Shown piece by piece: positions 1 to 9,600 of a DNA stretch of 64,000 nucleotides (the first letter of the stretch is position 1; every line of letters starts with the position of its first letter). This stretch comes from Streptomyces armeniacus. GTDB lineage: Bacteria; Actinomycetota; Actinomycetes; Streptomycetales; Streptomycetaceae. The stretch lies in assembly GCF_003355155.1 (NCBI RefSeq), contig NZ_CP031320.1:3277367-3341366 (forward strand). Direction: 5' to 3'. Both the position numbers and the translations under genes were made by a program. The notes below the pieces were generated by a model that worked only from the letters and a program-made list of their open reading frames with translations, ran no database searches and was not told the DNA's origin.

Positions 1-657
1 CTGTTCGCCAGTGTGCTGAGCATCCCGGGCGGTGTGGCGTACAAGAGTTACGTGATGGCCGGGGTGTACACCCAGGTCGGTCTCACCTGTGTGGGCATCA
101 CGGCGCTCGGCGTGGCCACGGACATGAACAAGGGCCTGATCGACCGGTTCCGCTCGCTCCCCATGGGCCGTCCGGCGGTGCTGGTGAGCCACACCGCGGC
201 GGACATGGTGCCCGCCATGATCAGCATGGTCACGGTGACCGCCGTCGGGCTGCTGGTGGGCTGGCGTACGGACAGCGACCCGCTGTCGATCATGCTCGGC
301 TTCGTGCTGCTGCTGTCCTTCTGCTACGCGATGCTGTGGCTCGGCGCGCTGCTGGGCCTGGTCATACGCAACGTGGAGGCCATCAACGGCATTTCGGCGC
401 TCGTCATCGTGCTGTTCTCCTTCCTCTCCAGCGCCTTCATGCCGTTGCACAAGCTGCCGGACGGTCTGCGCATCGTCGTGGAGTGGAACCCGGCCAGCTC
501 GCTGTCCGCCGCCGTACGGGAACTGTGGGGCAACCAGCCCAACCTGGGTGAGCCGAGCTTCGCCGTGGCCAACGCCCTGCCCATCGCGACCGGTTCCATC
601 GCCCTGATGATCCTTGTACTGGTGCCGATGAGCCTGCGCCTGTTCCGGCTCCGCTGA
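1..657 (+). CDS. ABC-2 type (DrrB-like) transporter permease, 5' truncated by window
   Basis: Membrane subunit of an ABC exporter, probably for drug or peptide export. The frame is open from base 1, so the start lies outside the window; 218 codons are visible. The segment KGLIDRFRSLPMGR and the following hydrophobic helices match the DrrB/ABC-2 family, in which this Arg-rich stretch lies on the cytoplasmic side and contacts the ATPase. About five hydrophobic segments can be read, ending in a basic tail. An ATPase partner would be expected just upstream. Next to an NRPS cluster it could export or give self-resistance to the product, but this is inference from position. It converges on the regulator that ends at 723. 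Confidence 0.85.
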   Translation: MFASVLSIPGGVAYKSYVMAGVYTQVGLTCVGITALGVATDMNKGLIDRFRSLPMGRPAVLVSHTAADMVPAMISMVTVTAVGLLVGWRTDSDPLSIMLGFVLLLSFCYAMLWLGALLGLVIRNVEAINGISALVIVLFSFLSSAFMPLHKLPDGLRIVVEWNPASSLSAAVRELWGNQPNLGEPSFAVANALPIATGSIALMILVLVPMSLRLFRLR

Positions 658-722
658 GTGCCGTGCCCGTAAGTACCGAGAGGCGGACCATGCGCAGGCG
701 ACACGCGAACCCCGCGCGCGGC

Positions 723-1718
723 TTAGGTGAGGCGCAGCCAGCCGCGCTCAGCGGCGATGGCTCCGGCCTGGAAGCGGCTGCGTGCGCCCAGCTCGCTCAT
801 GAGCTCGGCGGTGATCCGGCGCGAGGTGCGCACGGAGATGCCCAGCTTCCGGGCCACCACCTCGTCCGTGTGCCCGCGTGCCAACAGGCCCAGCACGGTC
901 TGCATTTGCGGCGTGAGGCCGGTGGTGCTGTGCCGCGACGGCGGGCTGCCGAAGGGCGAGGCCTCCTGCCAGGTCTGCTCGAACAGCGAGCACAGCGCGG
1001 TGATGAACGCTGTGCCGTGCAGCAGCAGGGCTCCGCTGGCGGTGTTCTCCGGATCGCTCGGAATGACCGCCGACTGACGATCGAAAACGATCATGCGCAG
1101 CGGCAACGCGGGCGCCAGCCGTATGCGCGCGCCCAGTTCGTTCAGCCACTCCAGGTACGACACCGTCCTGGAGTGGTTGACGACGCTTTCCAGGTAGACG
1201 GAACGCATGCTCACACCACGCCGGAGGAGCATCTCGTCCAGTGGCCGGCTGGCTTCCCGGTTCGATTCGGACTGCCCGCCTCCGGTGATGAATTCCAGCA
1301 CTTCAGACGTACAGTTGTGAGCCAGTTCTTCGAGCTTGACCCGTACGGCGTCGACACCGTCGAGCCGTTCTACGTCCAGTTTGCGTCCGTCCTGGACCGA
1401 GGCGCTGTATTCCGCGACTAGCTGCCGGATCGCGACCCGGCTGGAGGTGATCTCGTGCTGCCGCTGCGCCAGTTCCGACTGCCGCTGTGCCAGCAGATGC
1501 TCCAGGCCCACCTCGGGGTCGACGAGGAGCAGCCCACTGGGCTGTTGATCAGACCTGCGCGTGAGAGACAGTCGCGCTAATTCGTCCAGCGCGTCCCGGA
1601 CTCTTTCCGGCGGCCAGTGAAGCTCGTCGGCGAGTTCCGCCACGCCGAGCTCCGGAGCACTCAACATGGCCCGATAGACGCTCTCGCCATCCGCACTGAG
1701 CCCGAGAATCCCCAGCAT
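723..1718 (-). CDS. LuxR-type regulator with TrmB-like N-terminal domain
   Basis: Likely pathway-specific transcription factor of the NRPS cluster. The N-terminal ~60 residues (from MLGILGLSADGES) resemble a TrmB-type winged helix. A coiled-coil-like Gln/Glu/Arg-rich stretch follows. The last ~65 residues (TGLTPQMQTVLGLLARGHTDE, then ISVRTSRR) form a LuxR/GerE helix-turn-helix. No response-regulator receiver domain is present. The ATG at 1718 is chosen because GGGGGAG stands about 8 nt upstream and homology begins there; the frame stays open to 1799. It is divergent from the small gene at 1864 and convergent with the ABC permease. Such TrmB/LuxR proteins are common in actinomycete peptide clusters; the ligand is unknown. 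Confidence 0.85.
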   Translation of the reverse strand: MLGILGLSADGESVYRAMLSAPELGVAELADELHWPPERVRDALDELARLSLTRRSDQQPSGLLLVDPEVGLEHLLAQRQSELAQRQHEITSSRVAIRQLVAEYSASVQDGRKLDVERLDGVDAVRVKLEELAHNCTSEVLEFITGGGQSESNREASRPLDEMLLRRGVSMRSVYLESVVNHSRTVSYLEWLNELGARIRLAPALPLRMIVFDRQSAVIPSDPENTASGALLLHGTAFITALCSLFEQTWQEASPFGSPPSRHSTTGLTPQMQTVLGLLARGHTDEVVARKLGISVRTSRRITAELMSELGARSRFQAGAIAAERGWLRLT

Positions 1719-1796
1719 TCGCCCTGCTCCCCCCAATGAACTGGTCGCTGCCAACCCCCGCTGACCGGCGCTTTGCATGCTACGACACCCCCGATC

Positions 1797-1812
1797 CAAG
1801 CCCTAAGGCTTG
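1797..1812. promoter_or_regulatory. Short inverted repeat in divergent promoter region
   Basis: CAAGCC-CTAA-GGCTTG is a perfect 6-bp inverted repeat with a 4-nt spacer. It lies between the divergent regulator (start 1718) and small gene (start 1864). It could be part of an operator or a minor hairpin; nothing beyond position supports a function. Confidence 0.25.
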
Positions 1813-1863
1813 CGGAGAGTGTGGCAGCACTGTTGCACAGCGGGTACGTCATGAGAGGTGACG

Positions 1864-2124
1864 ATGTACCTAGTGTCCGGCCGCCTGCTGCGCGGCCAGA
1901 CCGTCGTGGACGCCACCCAGGTGCGCGAGCTCATGCACGCCTCGGCCGACCCGGAGGACGGGCTCGAACACGTCTACGCCGAGACGGACACGGACAGCGC
2001 GCAAACGGTGCTCTACCTGCGCGCTCACACGCCCGATCATGCCAAGGAGGCGGCGCGGCGAATCATGATCAGGATGCTGGCCCAGGATGAGCTGCTCGGC
2101 TGGCACTGGGAGGGCGAGACCTGA
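1864..2124 (+). CDS. Small conserved-looking protein of unknown function (86 aa)
   Basis: I do not recognise this protein. It is acidic and soluble, without signal peptide or membrane segment. It has an alpha/beta pattern (YLVSGRLL, then TVLYLRAHTP, then an amphipathic helix around EAARRIMIRML). ATG 1864 is preferred over in-frame GTG 1858 because GAGAGG at 1853-1858 stands 5 nt before 1864 and overlaps the GTG. Third codon positions are mostly G or C, so it is a real gene. It is divergent from the regulator and lies upstream of the sbnA-NRPS operon, so it may belong to the cluster. It is not MbtH-like: no conserved Trp pattern of that family is visible. Confidence 0.65.
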   Translation: MYLVSGRLLRGQTVVDATQVRELMHASADPEDGLEHVYAETDTDSAQTVLYLRAHTPDHAKEAARRIMIRMLAQDELLGWHWEGET

Positions 2125-2231
2125 GGCGCGGCGACGGCTCGTACGGCTTTACTGACGGGTAATCAACTCCCCTGCTGCGCCCGTCACTCAGCGAGTTCTA
2201 TGGAAAATCCTAGTCTTCAAAACGGCCCGAT

Positions 2232-2251
2232 GGTGGCAAAGTCATGCCACC
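2232..2251. promoter_or_regulatory. Inverted repeat, candidate operator of NRPS operon
   Basis: GGTGGCA-AAGTCA-TGCCACC is a perfect 7-bp inverted repeat with a 6-nt spacer, about 375 bp before the sbnA-like start and near AT-rich sequence. A LuxR/TrmB-type dimer from the neighbouring gene could bind it; that is inference. Confidence 0.4.
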
Positions 2252-2388
2252 GCAGGACCCTGACACCGCGAATCTGTGACAGCGGATCGGGGCTCGGGTG
2301 ACTATTTGGGCCACGGGGAGCAGGAAGTGTGTGGATCATGACCGGTCCACTGCCTGCACATAGATGAGTAACGGGGGAGTACGTACCA

Positions 2389-2517
2389 ATGCGTTCCAGT
2401 CAGCACAGTGCGGTCTTCAGAGTGTCCCTGGGCACTGAGGGGGAGTCCTCGGCCGGCACGGCCATCCACGTCCGCGTACCGCGCACGTTTGCGACGCCGG
2501 CGGTCGGCTGGGAGTAG
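2389..2517 (+). CDS. Possible 42-aa peptide gene ahead of sbnA
   Basis: An ATG at 2389 follows GGGGGAG (2373-2379) by about 9 nt and opens a 42-codon frame ending in TAG at 2515-2517. The peptide begins MRSSQHSAVF and ends ATPAVGWE. About 80 percent of third positions are G or C, fair but not decisive. It has no Cys, signal peptide or recognisable family. It could be a leader peptide controlling the operon, a small accessory protein, or chance. The strong ribosome site is the main support. Confidence 0.35.
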   Translation: MRSSQHSAVFRVSLGTEGESSAGTAIHVRVPRTFATPAVGWE

Positions 2518-2626
2518 GACGGCCGGCTGTGCCGCCTTGCGGCAGCACCGGAGGCCGCGGGCGCTCTGCCGCGAGCCTCAGCCTCGATACAGCACGGACA
2601 CAACACCGAGTGGGGAGAGTCGGCTT

Positions 2627-3631
2627 GTGCCTGTCATCACAACACCGCAGGAGTTCAACGAGGAAGATCTCTTCGTTGACCTGCGTGAGCTGTACGGATA
2701 TCCGCTCTATCTCAAGTGCGAGGGCTTCAACTTCGCCGGCTCGGTGAAGCTCAAGGCCGCCGCCTCCATGGTGGCCGCGGCCGAACTGAGCGGTCAGCTG
2801 CGGCCGGGCTCGACCATCATCGAGTCGTCCTCCGGGAACCTCGGCATGGCGCTCGGCCTGATCGCCGCGAACAAGGGCTACCGCTTCGTGTGCGTGGTCG
2901 ACTCGCGTACGAACCCGTCCACCCGGCAGGTGATCGAGGCCCTCGGCAGCGAGGTGCACGTCATCACCGAGCCCTCGCCGACCAGCGGCTTCCTGGGCGC
3001 CAGGCTGGACTACGTGCGTGCGCTGTGCGAGGGGGACTCGAGCTACGTCTGGCTCAACCAGCACGCCAATCCGGACAATTGGCGGGCCCACTACCGCACC
3101 ACGGCGCCCACCATCGAGAAGCAGTTCCCCGCGATCGAGTACCTCTTCGTGGGGGCCGGGACCACCGGCACGCTGATGGGCTGCGCCCGCTACTTCAAGG
3201 ACCAGCCCGGCTCCGACGTGACCGTGGTCGGCATAGACAGCCAGGGTTCGGTGACCTTCGGCGCCGAGCCGGGCCCGCGGTCGATTCCGGGCCTCGGCGC
3301 CGGAGTACGCCCGGCGCTGTTCGACGAGAGCTACCTCGACGACTACGTGCTGGTCTCCGAGGAGGACACCATCCGCACCTGCCACGCGCTGGCCCGCGGA
3401 GGATTCCTGTTCGGGGGCTCCACCGGCACCGTCGTACGGGGTGCGCTCGAGTGGCTGGAACGGCATCGCCCCGGTGAGGACGTCACCGCCGTCGCGATCT
3501 CACCCGACCTCGGTGACCGCTACCTGGACACCGTCTACCGGACCGAGTGGGTCCGGGAGGTCTACGGGCTGGACGAGCGCGACTTGGGCCTGCCACCGGA
3601 CATCGTCTCCTCTGGAGTGGGTGAACCATGA
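2627..3631 (+). CDS. sbnA: SbnA-like PLP enzyme, probable 2,3-diaminopropionate precursor synthase
   Basis: Fold-type II PLP enzyme of the cysteine synthase family, 334 aa. In the SbnA branch (established knowledge) the reaction joins O-phosphoserine and glutamate to give the adduct that SbnB oxidises to 2,3-diaminopropionate (Dap). Visible features are the PLP lysine in [10 protein letters not shown] (about K41), the Asn loop [10 protein letters not shown], the phosphate-binding loop [10 protein letters not shown] and the late GGSTGTV loop. GTG 2627 is preceded by GGGGAG at 2612-2617; a longer open frame upstream has no such site. The stop overlaps the NRPS start (ATGA), so the two are translationally coupled, which suggests its product feeds the NRPS. 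No SbnB partner lies in the window. A plain O-acetylserine sulfhydrylase is less likely because the usual Asp-Arg after the lysine is replaced by Leu-Lys. Confidence 0.75.
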   Translation: MPVITTPQEFNEEDLFVDLRELYGYPLYLKCEGFNFAGSVKLKAAASMVAAAELSGQLRPGSTIIESSSGNLGMALGLIAANKGYRFVCVVDSRTNPSTRQVIEALGSEVHVITEPSPTSGFLGARLDYVRALCEGDSSYVWLNQHANPDNWRAHYRTTAPTIEKQFPAIEYLFVGAGTTGTLMGCARYFKDQPGSDVTVVGIDSQGSVTFGAEPGPRSIPGLGAGVRPALFDESYLDDYVLVSEEDTIRTCHALARGGFLFGGSTGTVVRGALEWLERHRPGEDVTAVAISPDLGDRYLDTVYRTEWVREVYGLDERDLGLPPDIVSSGVGEP

Positions 3632-6600
3632 GCGATACCGCCCCGATCGAGCTGCCTCTCCTGAGCGCACAGCGCGAGATGTGGTTCGCGCAGCAACTCG
3701 ACTCGGGAAACCCGGGCTTCACCATGGCCGACCACATCGACCTGATCGGGCCGCTGGAGCAGGCCCGGCTCGAGTGGGCCTGGCAGTGTGTGCTCGAGGA
3801 GACCCAGACCCTGCGCGCGCGCTTCACCGAGCGCGCGGGCGAGCCCGTGCAGACCATCCACCCCGGCACCGGACAGCCCATACGGGTCTGGGACTTCACC
3901 GGCTACCAGGACCCGCTGGCGGCCTCCGCCGAGAGCATGCAGGCCGACCTGCGGCGCCCCTCCTCGCTGGACGAGCAGGCGTACGCGGCGGAGCTGCACC
4001 TGCTCGACGTGGGGTACAGCAGGCTGTTCATCCGGGCGAACCACATCCTGATGGACGGCTTCAGCCGGACGCTCTTCTACTCCCGGCTGGCCGACCTGTA
4101 CGCCGGCCGGGCCGGTGAACCGCTGCCCCCGCTGCGGCAGCTGGTCGAGGAGGAGGCGGAGTACGCCGCCTCCGAGCGCTGCCGCAAGGACGCCCGCTTC
4201 TGGGCCGCGCGCTTCCCGGAGACCCCGCAGCCGACCCGGCTGTCCCAGCGGCTCCCCGGGCACGCGCGGCACACGCTGCGGGCCAGCGCGCCGATCCCGG
4301 CGGGTACGGCGGAGCGGCTGCAGGCGATGGCCTGGGAGGCGCGGGTCACCTGGCCGACGCTGCTGATCGCGGCCACCGCGGGCTGCATCCGCCAGCTGAC
4401 CGGCGAGAGCGACGTGCTGCTCACCATGCCCGTACCGGCCCGGCGTTCGGCGGCGGCCCAGAAGGTGCCGGGCATGCGGGCGAACTTCCTGCCGCTGCCG
4501 CTGCACCTGCCGCCGGGCATCAAGCGCGCCGAACTCCTCCGCCACACCGCGTCGATGGTCCGCGGCACCATGCGCCACCAGGACTACCGGGGCGACCAGC
4601 TGCGCCGCGAGCTCGGCTTCACCGGGGACGCCGGCGCGTACGGCCCCACCGTCAACGTCCTGGACTCCGGCGCGGACCTGGACTTCGGCCCCTGCCGTGG
4701 CCAGCTGCACAACGTGTCCACCGGGCCGGTGCCAGACCTGCAGATCATCTTCCTGGACGCGCCCGGCGCGGGCTGGACCGTCCGCGTCGACGCCCACCCG
4801 AGCCTCTACACCGAGCAGGAGCTGGCCGAGCTGCACGGCCGGCTGCTGAGCTATCTCGAGGAGTTCGCCCAGGCGCCGGAGGAACTGCCCCTCGGCCGGA
4901 TCGACGCGCTGCGCCCGGCGGAGTGCGACGCCATGCTCGGCGTCGGTGCCGGCAGCGCCAACGGATACTTCTTCGACGACGTCGTCAGCCGCGTACGCCA
5001 GGTGGCGAGCCGCACCCCGGACGCCATCGCGGTCAACGACGGCGTGGAGCAGCTGACGTACGCCGCGCTGGCGGCACGTGCCGGCATGCTGTCGCACCGG
5101 CTGGCCGCGGAGCGGGTCAGCGCCAACTCGCTGGTGGCGATCGCGGCGCTGCCCGGCGCCAGCTATGTGACCGCCGTGCTGGCCGTGCTGGGCGCGGGCG
5201 CGGCCTGGGTGCCGCTCGACGTCAACGCGCCCGTGTCGCGCGGCGCGGGGCTGCTCACGGACAGCGGCGCCCGGGTGCTGCTGGTGGGGAACGGCGCGGA
5301 GGAGTACGCCCGGGGCGTACTCGCCGAGACTCCGGGCAAGCGCCGCCCGATGATCGAGCTGGACGCGCCGCCGGGATCGCTGTCCCAGCGCCCGGCGCTC
5401 GCCGGTGAGACCGACCCCACCATCATGCTGCCGAACAACATCTCGCCCTCGCCCGCCGGCAGCAGCATGCCCGCGGACGACGATCTGGCGTACGTCATCT
5501 TCACCTCGGGCTCCACCGGCAAGCCCAAGGGCGCCATGGTGCACCGCCGCGGCATGGTCAACCACCTGCTGGCCAAGGTGGAGGACCTCCGGCTGACCAA
5601 GCGGGACAGCATCGTCCACAACGCGCCGGTGACCTTCGACATCTCGGTCTGGCAGATGCTCTCGGCGCTGGTGACCGGCGGCACGACCCGCGTGGTCTCC
5701 ACCGACCTGGCCGGCGACCCGCAGGGGCTGTTCGGGCTGGTGGACGCCGAGGGCATCACCATCCTGGAGGTGGTGCCGTCCCTGCTGCGCATCGTGCTGG
5801 ACGAGTGGGAGTCCGGCGCCCAGCGCCCCGTACTGACGACCCTGCGCCGGCTCGTGGTCACCGGCGAGGCGCTGCCCGCCGACCTGTGTCACCGCTGGCT
5901 CGCGCTCTACCCGAACATCCCGCTGGTCAACGCGTACGGCCCCACGGAGTGCTCGGACGACGTCACACACGCCTACATCCGTACCGGCCAGGAACTGACC
6001 TCCGCGCGCACGCCGGTGGGCGCCCCGGTGCGGAACACCACGCTGTACGTTCTGGGCGACGGCCTGCGCCCGGTGCCGTCCGGGATGCCGGGCGAGCTGT
6101 ACGTCGGCGGGATCGGCGTGGGCCGAGGCTACATCCAGGACCCGTGCAAGACGGCCGTCACCTTCCTGCCCGACCCCTTCGCCGAAACTCCGGGCGCCCG
6201 GATGTACCGCACCGGCGACCGCGTGGTGCACCGGCCGGACGGGCAGCTCGAGTTCCTGGAGCGGGTCGACCACCAGATCAAGATCCGCGGACACCGGATC
6301 GAACTGGGCGAGGTCGAGGCGGCGTTGCGCTCCGTGCCGGGCGTCACCGACTCGGTGGTGAACGTCGCGAAGGACACGCGCGGCTCCTCCGTACTCGTCG
6401 GCTACCTCGCCGGAAGCGCGCAGGTGCCCGACGTGAAGGCGGCGCTGGCCGCCGAGCTCCCGGACTACATGGTCCCGGGCGCCTTCGTCGTGCTCGACAG
6501 CCTGCCGCTGACGGCGAACGGCAAGGTGGACCGCAAGGCCCTGCCGGCGCCCGACTTCGGCTCCGCGACCGGCGGCCGCCCGCCCCGGAACCCGCAGGAG

Positions 6601-9600
6601 CGGATGCTCTGCGAACTCTTCGCAGAGGTGCTCGGCCTGGAGACCGTCTCGGCCGAGGACAACTTCTTCGAACTCGGCGGCCACTCGCTGCTGGCGACCA
6701 GGGTGATCAGCCGGCTGCGCGTGCTGCGCGGCATCGAACTCCCGGTGAAGACCGTCTTCGAGACCCCGACGGTGGCCGGGCTGGCCCTGCTGCTCGGCGA
6801 CGCCGCGGAGGCACGGCCGGCGCTCACCAAGGCCGTACGCCCGGAGCGGCTGCCGCTGTCGAACGGTCAGCAGCGGCTCTGGGTGCTCAGCCACCTGGAG
6901 GAGGGCAGCGCCACCTACCACCTGCCGCGGGCCCTGCGGCTGCGCGGCCGGCTCGACAAGCGGGCGCTGGAGGAGGCGCTGACGGACGTCGTCGGCCGGC
7001 ACGAGGCGCTGCGTACGGTCTACCCGGAGACGGACGGCCGCGCGGAACAGCTGATCCTGAGCCCCACCACCGCCCGCCTGGAGCTGCCGGTGTGCCGGCT
7101 GGCCCACGAGTCCGAGCTGGCGGACGCGATGACCGAGCGGGCCCGGCGGCCGTTCCGGCTGGCCGACGAACTGCCGCTGCGGGCCGAGCTGTTCGAGCTG
7201 TCCGAGCAGGACCACGTACTGCTGGTGGTGCTGCACCACATCGCGGGCGACGGCTGGTCGGTGCTGCCGCTGGCGCAGGACCTGAGCACGGCCTACGCGG
7301 CGCGGCTGCACGGTACGGCCCCGGGCTGGGAGCCGCTGCCGGTGCAGTACGCCGACTACACGCTGCACCAGCGGGAACTCCTCGGTGACGACATCGAGGG
7401 CGGCAGCCCGCTCGCGGCCCAGCAGATCGACTTCTGGCGGCACGAACTCACCGGCATGCCCGAGGAGCTGGAGCTGCCGACGGACTATCCGCGTCCGGCC
7501 GTGAACTCGTACGAGGGCGGCCTCGTCTCCTTCGGCATCGGCGCCGAACTGCACCGCGCCGTCAGCGAACTGGCCGGCTCCGTGGGCGCGAGCCCGTTCA
7601 TGGTGCTGCAGGCCGCGCTCGCCACCCTGCTCGGCAAGGTCAGCAACGCCACGGACATCCCGCTCGGCACCCCGGTCGCGGGCCGTACGGACGCCGCGCT
7701 GGAGCAGCTGGTCGGCTTCTTCGTGAACACCATGGTGCTGCGCAACGACCTGTCCGGGGACCCGACGTTCCGGGAGCTGCTGAGCCGGGCGCGGGACACC
7801 GACCTGGCGGCCTTCGCGAACCAGGACGTGCCGTTCGAGAGCGTCGTGGACGCGCTCAGCTCCAGCCGTTCGACGTCACGCCAGCCGCTGTTCCAGGTGA
7901 TGCTGGCCTTCCAGAACAACGCACCGGCGGACTTCGGGCTGCCCGGCCTGACCACCGCCGTGCACGAGGTGCCCACCGGCACCGCCCGCTTCGACCTGGC
8001 CTTCGAACTCACCGAGCAGCGCGCGGCGGACGGCTCCCCCGCGGGCATCGAGGGCAAGCTGGAGTACAGCTCGGACATCTTCTCCGAGACCGGCGCCGCC
8101 ACCCTCGCGAACCGGCTCGTCTGCCTGCTCGGCAAGGTGACCGGGCAGCCGGACAGCCGGCTCAGCACCTTCGACGCGATGCTCCCCGGGGAGCACGATC
8201 AGCTGCTGTACGGCTGGGGCGACGGCGGCCGGGCGGTGTCCCCGAGCGTGCTTCCCGACCTGTTCGCCGCCCGGGTGGCGGCCGATCCGCGCCGCACGGC
8301 ACTGGAGTTCGCGGGTCACACGGTCACCTTCGGCGCGCTGAACGAGCAGGCCAACCGGCTGGCGCACCTCCTGATGGCGCGCGGCGTCGGCCCGGGCGAC
8401 ACGGTGGCGCTGGTGCTGCCGCGCTCGGCGGCCACCGTGACCGCCGTACTGGCCGTGCTCAAGGCGGGCGCCGCGTACCTGCCCGTGGACCCCGCGTACC
8501 CGCGGGACCGGATCGCGCACATGCTGTCCGACGCCCGGCCCGCGGCGATCCTCAGCAACCCCTCCCAGCTGACCGCGCTGCCCGGCCCGAACGACCCCGG
8601 GTACGCCGACCTGCCCGCGCCGATCCTGCTGAACAGCCGGCGCACCCACTACGAGATGTCCGGCTGCTCCCGGCGCAACCCCACGGACCGGCACCGCACC
8701 CGTCCGCTGCGGCCGATGGACGCGGCGTACGTCATCTACACCTCGGGGTCCTCCGGGCTCCCGAAGGGCGTGGCCGTACCGCACGCCTCGGTGTCGGTGC
8801 TGTGCTCGCAGCATCAGCTCTTCGGGGTGGACGAGAACAGCCGGGTGCTCCAGTTCGCCTCGCTCAGCTTCGACGCCGCCGCCTGGGAGATCATCTCCAC
8901 CCTGCTGGCCGGCGCGGTCCTGGTGCTCGCCAGGGACGAGGAGCGCTCGCCGGGTGAGCCGCTGGCCCAGCTGATCGCCGACTCCCGGATCGACGTGGTC
9001 TGCCTGCCGCCCACCGTGCTCTCCGCCTGGCCGGAGGACCGGGCGATGCCCGACGGGCTCACCGTGATCACCGCGGGCGAGGCGTGCCCGCCGGAGCTGG
9101 TCGGCCGCTGGTCACCGGGGCGCCGGATGCTCAACGCCTACGGGCCCACCGAGACGACCGTCTGCGCCACCATCAGCGACCCGCTCCAGGGCGCGGTGAA
9201 GCCGCCAGTCGGCCGCCCGCTCGCCGGGACCATGGTGAGGGTCCTGGACGACGGGCTGCGGCCGGTACCGGTCGGCGTCACGGGCGAGCTGTACATCAGC
9301 GGCGCCGGCCTGGCCCTGGGCTACCTCAACCGCCCCGGGCTGACCGCCGGCCGGTTCACGGCCGACCCGTACGGTTCGCCGGGCAGCCGGATGTACCGCA
9401 CGGGCGACGTGGTGCGCTGGCTGCCGGACGGCCGGCTGGACTACGTCTCCCGGGCCGACGACCAGGTCAAACTGCGCGGCTTCCGCATCGAGCTGGGCGA
9501 GATCGAGACCGCGCTGCTGGCCGACCCGCTGATCGCGCAGGCCGCGGTCATCGTGCGGGAGGACCGGCCCGGCGAACGCCGGCTGGTGGGTTACGCCGTG

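Larger units (their letters stand above)
2125..2626. other. 500-bp leader region upstream of the sbnA-NRPS operon
   Basis: This long gap contains an AT-richer stretch (about 2200-2225), a perfect inverted repeat at 2232-2251, a possible short gene at 2389-2517 and a small hairpin TGCCGC-CTT-GCGGCA at 2530-2544. It probably holds the promoter and operator of the biosynthetic operon. No larger gene can be supported. Confidence 0.5.

Noticed and set aside
3562..7554. Very long open frame (over 1300 codons) on the minus strand opposite the first NRPS, with similar ones at 9112-11568 and 11445-14207
   Set aside because: They mirror the GC-rich third positions of the NRPS genes, are dominated by Arg/Gly/Gln/His, have no ribosome site or domain, and are antisense shadows.
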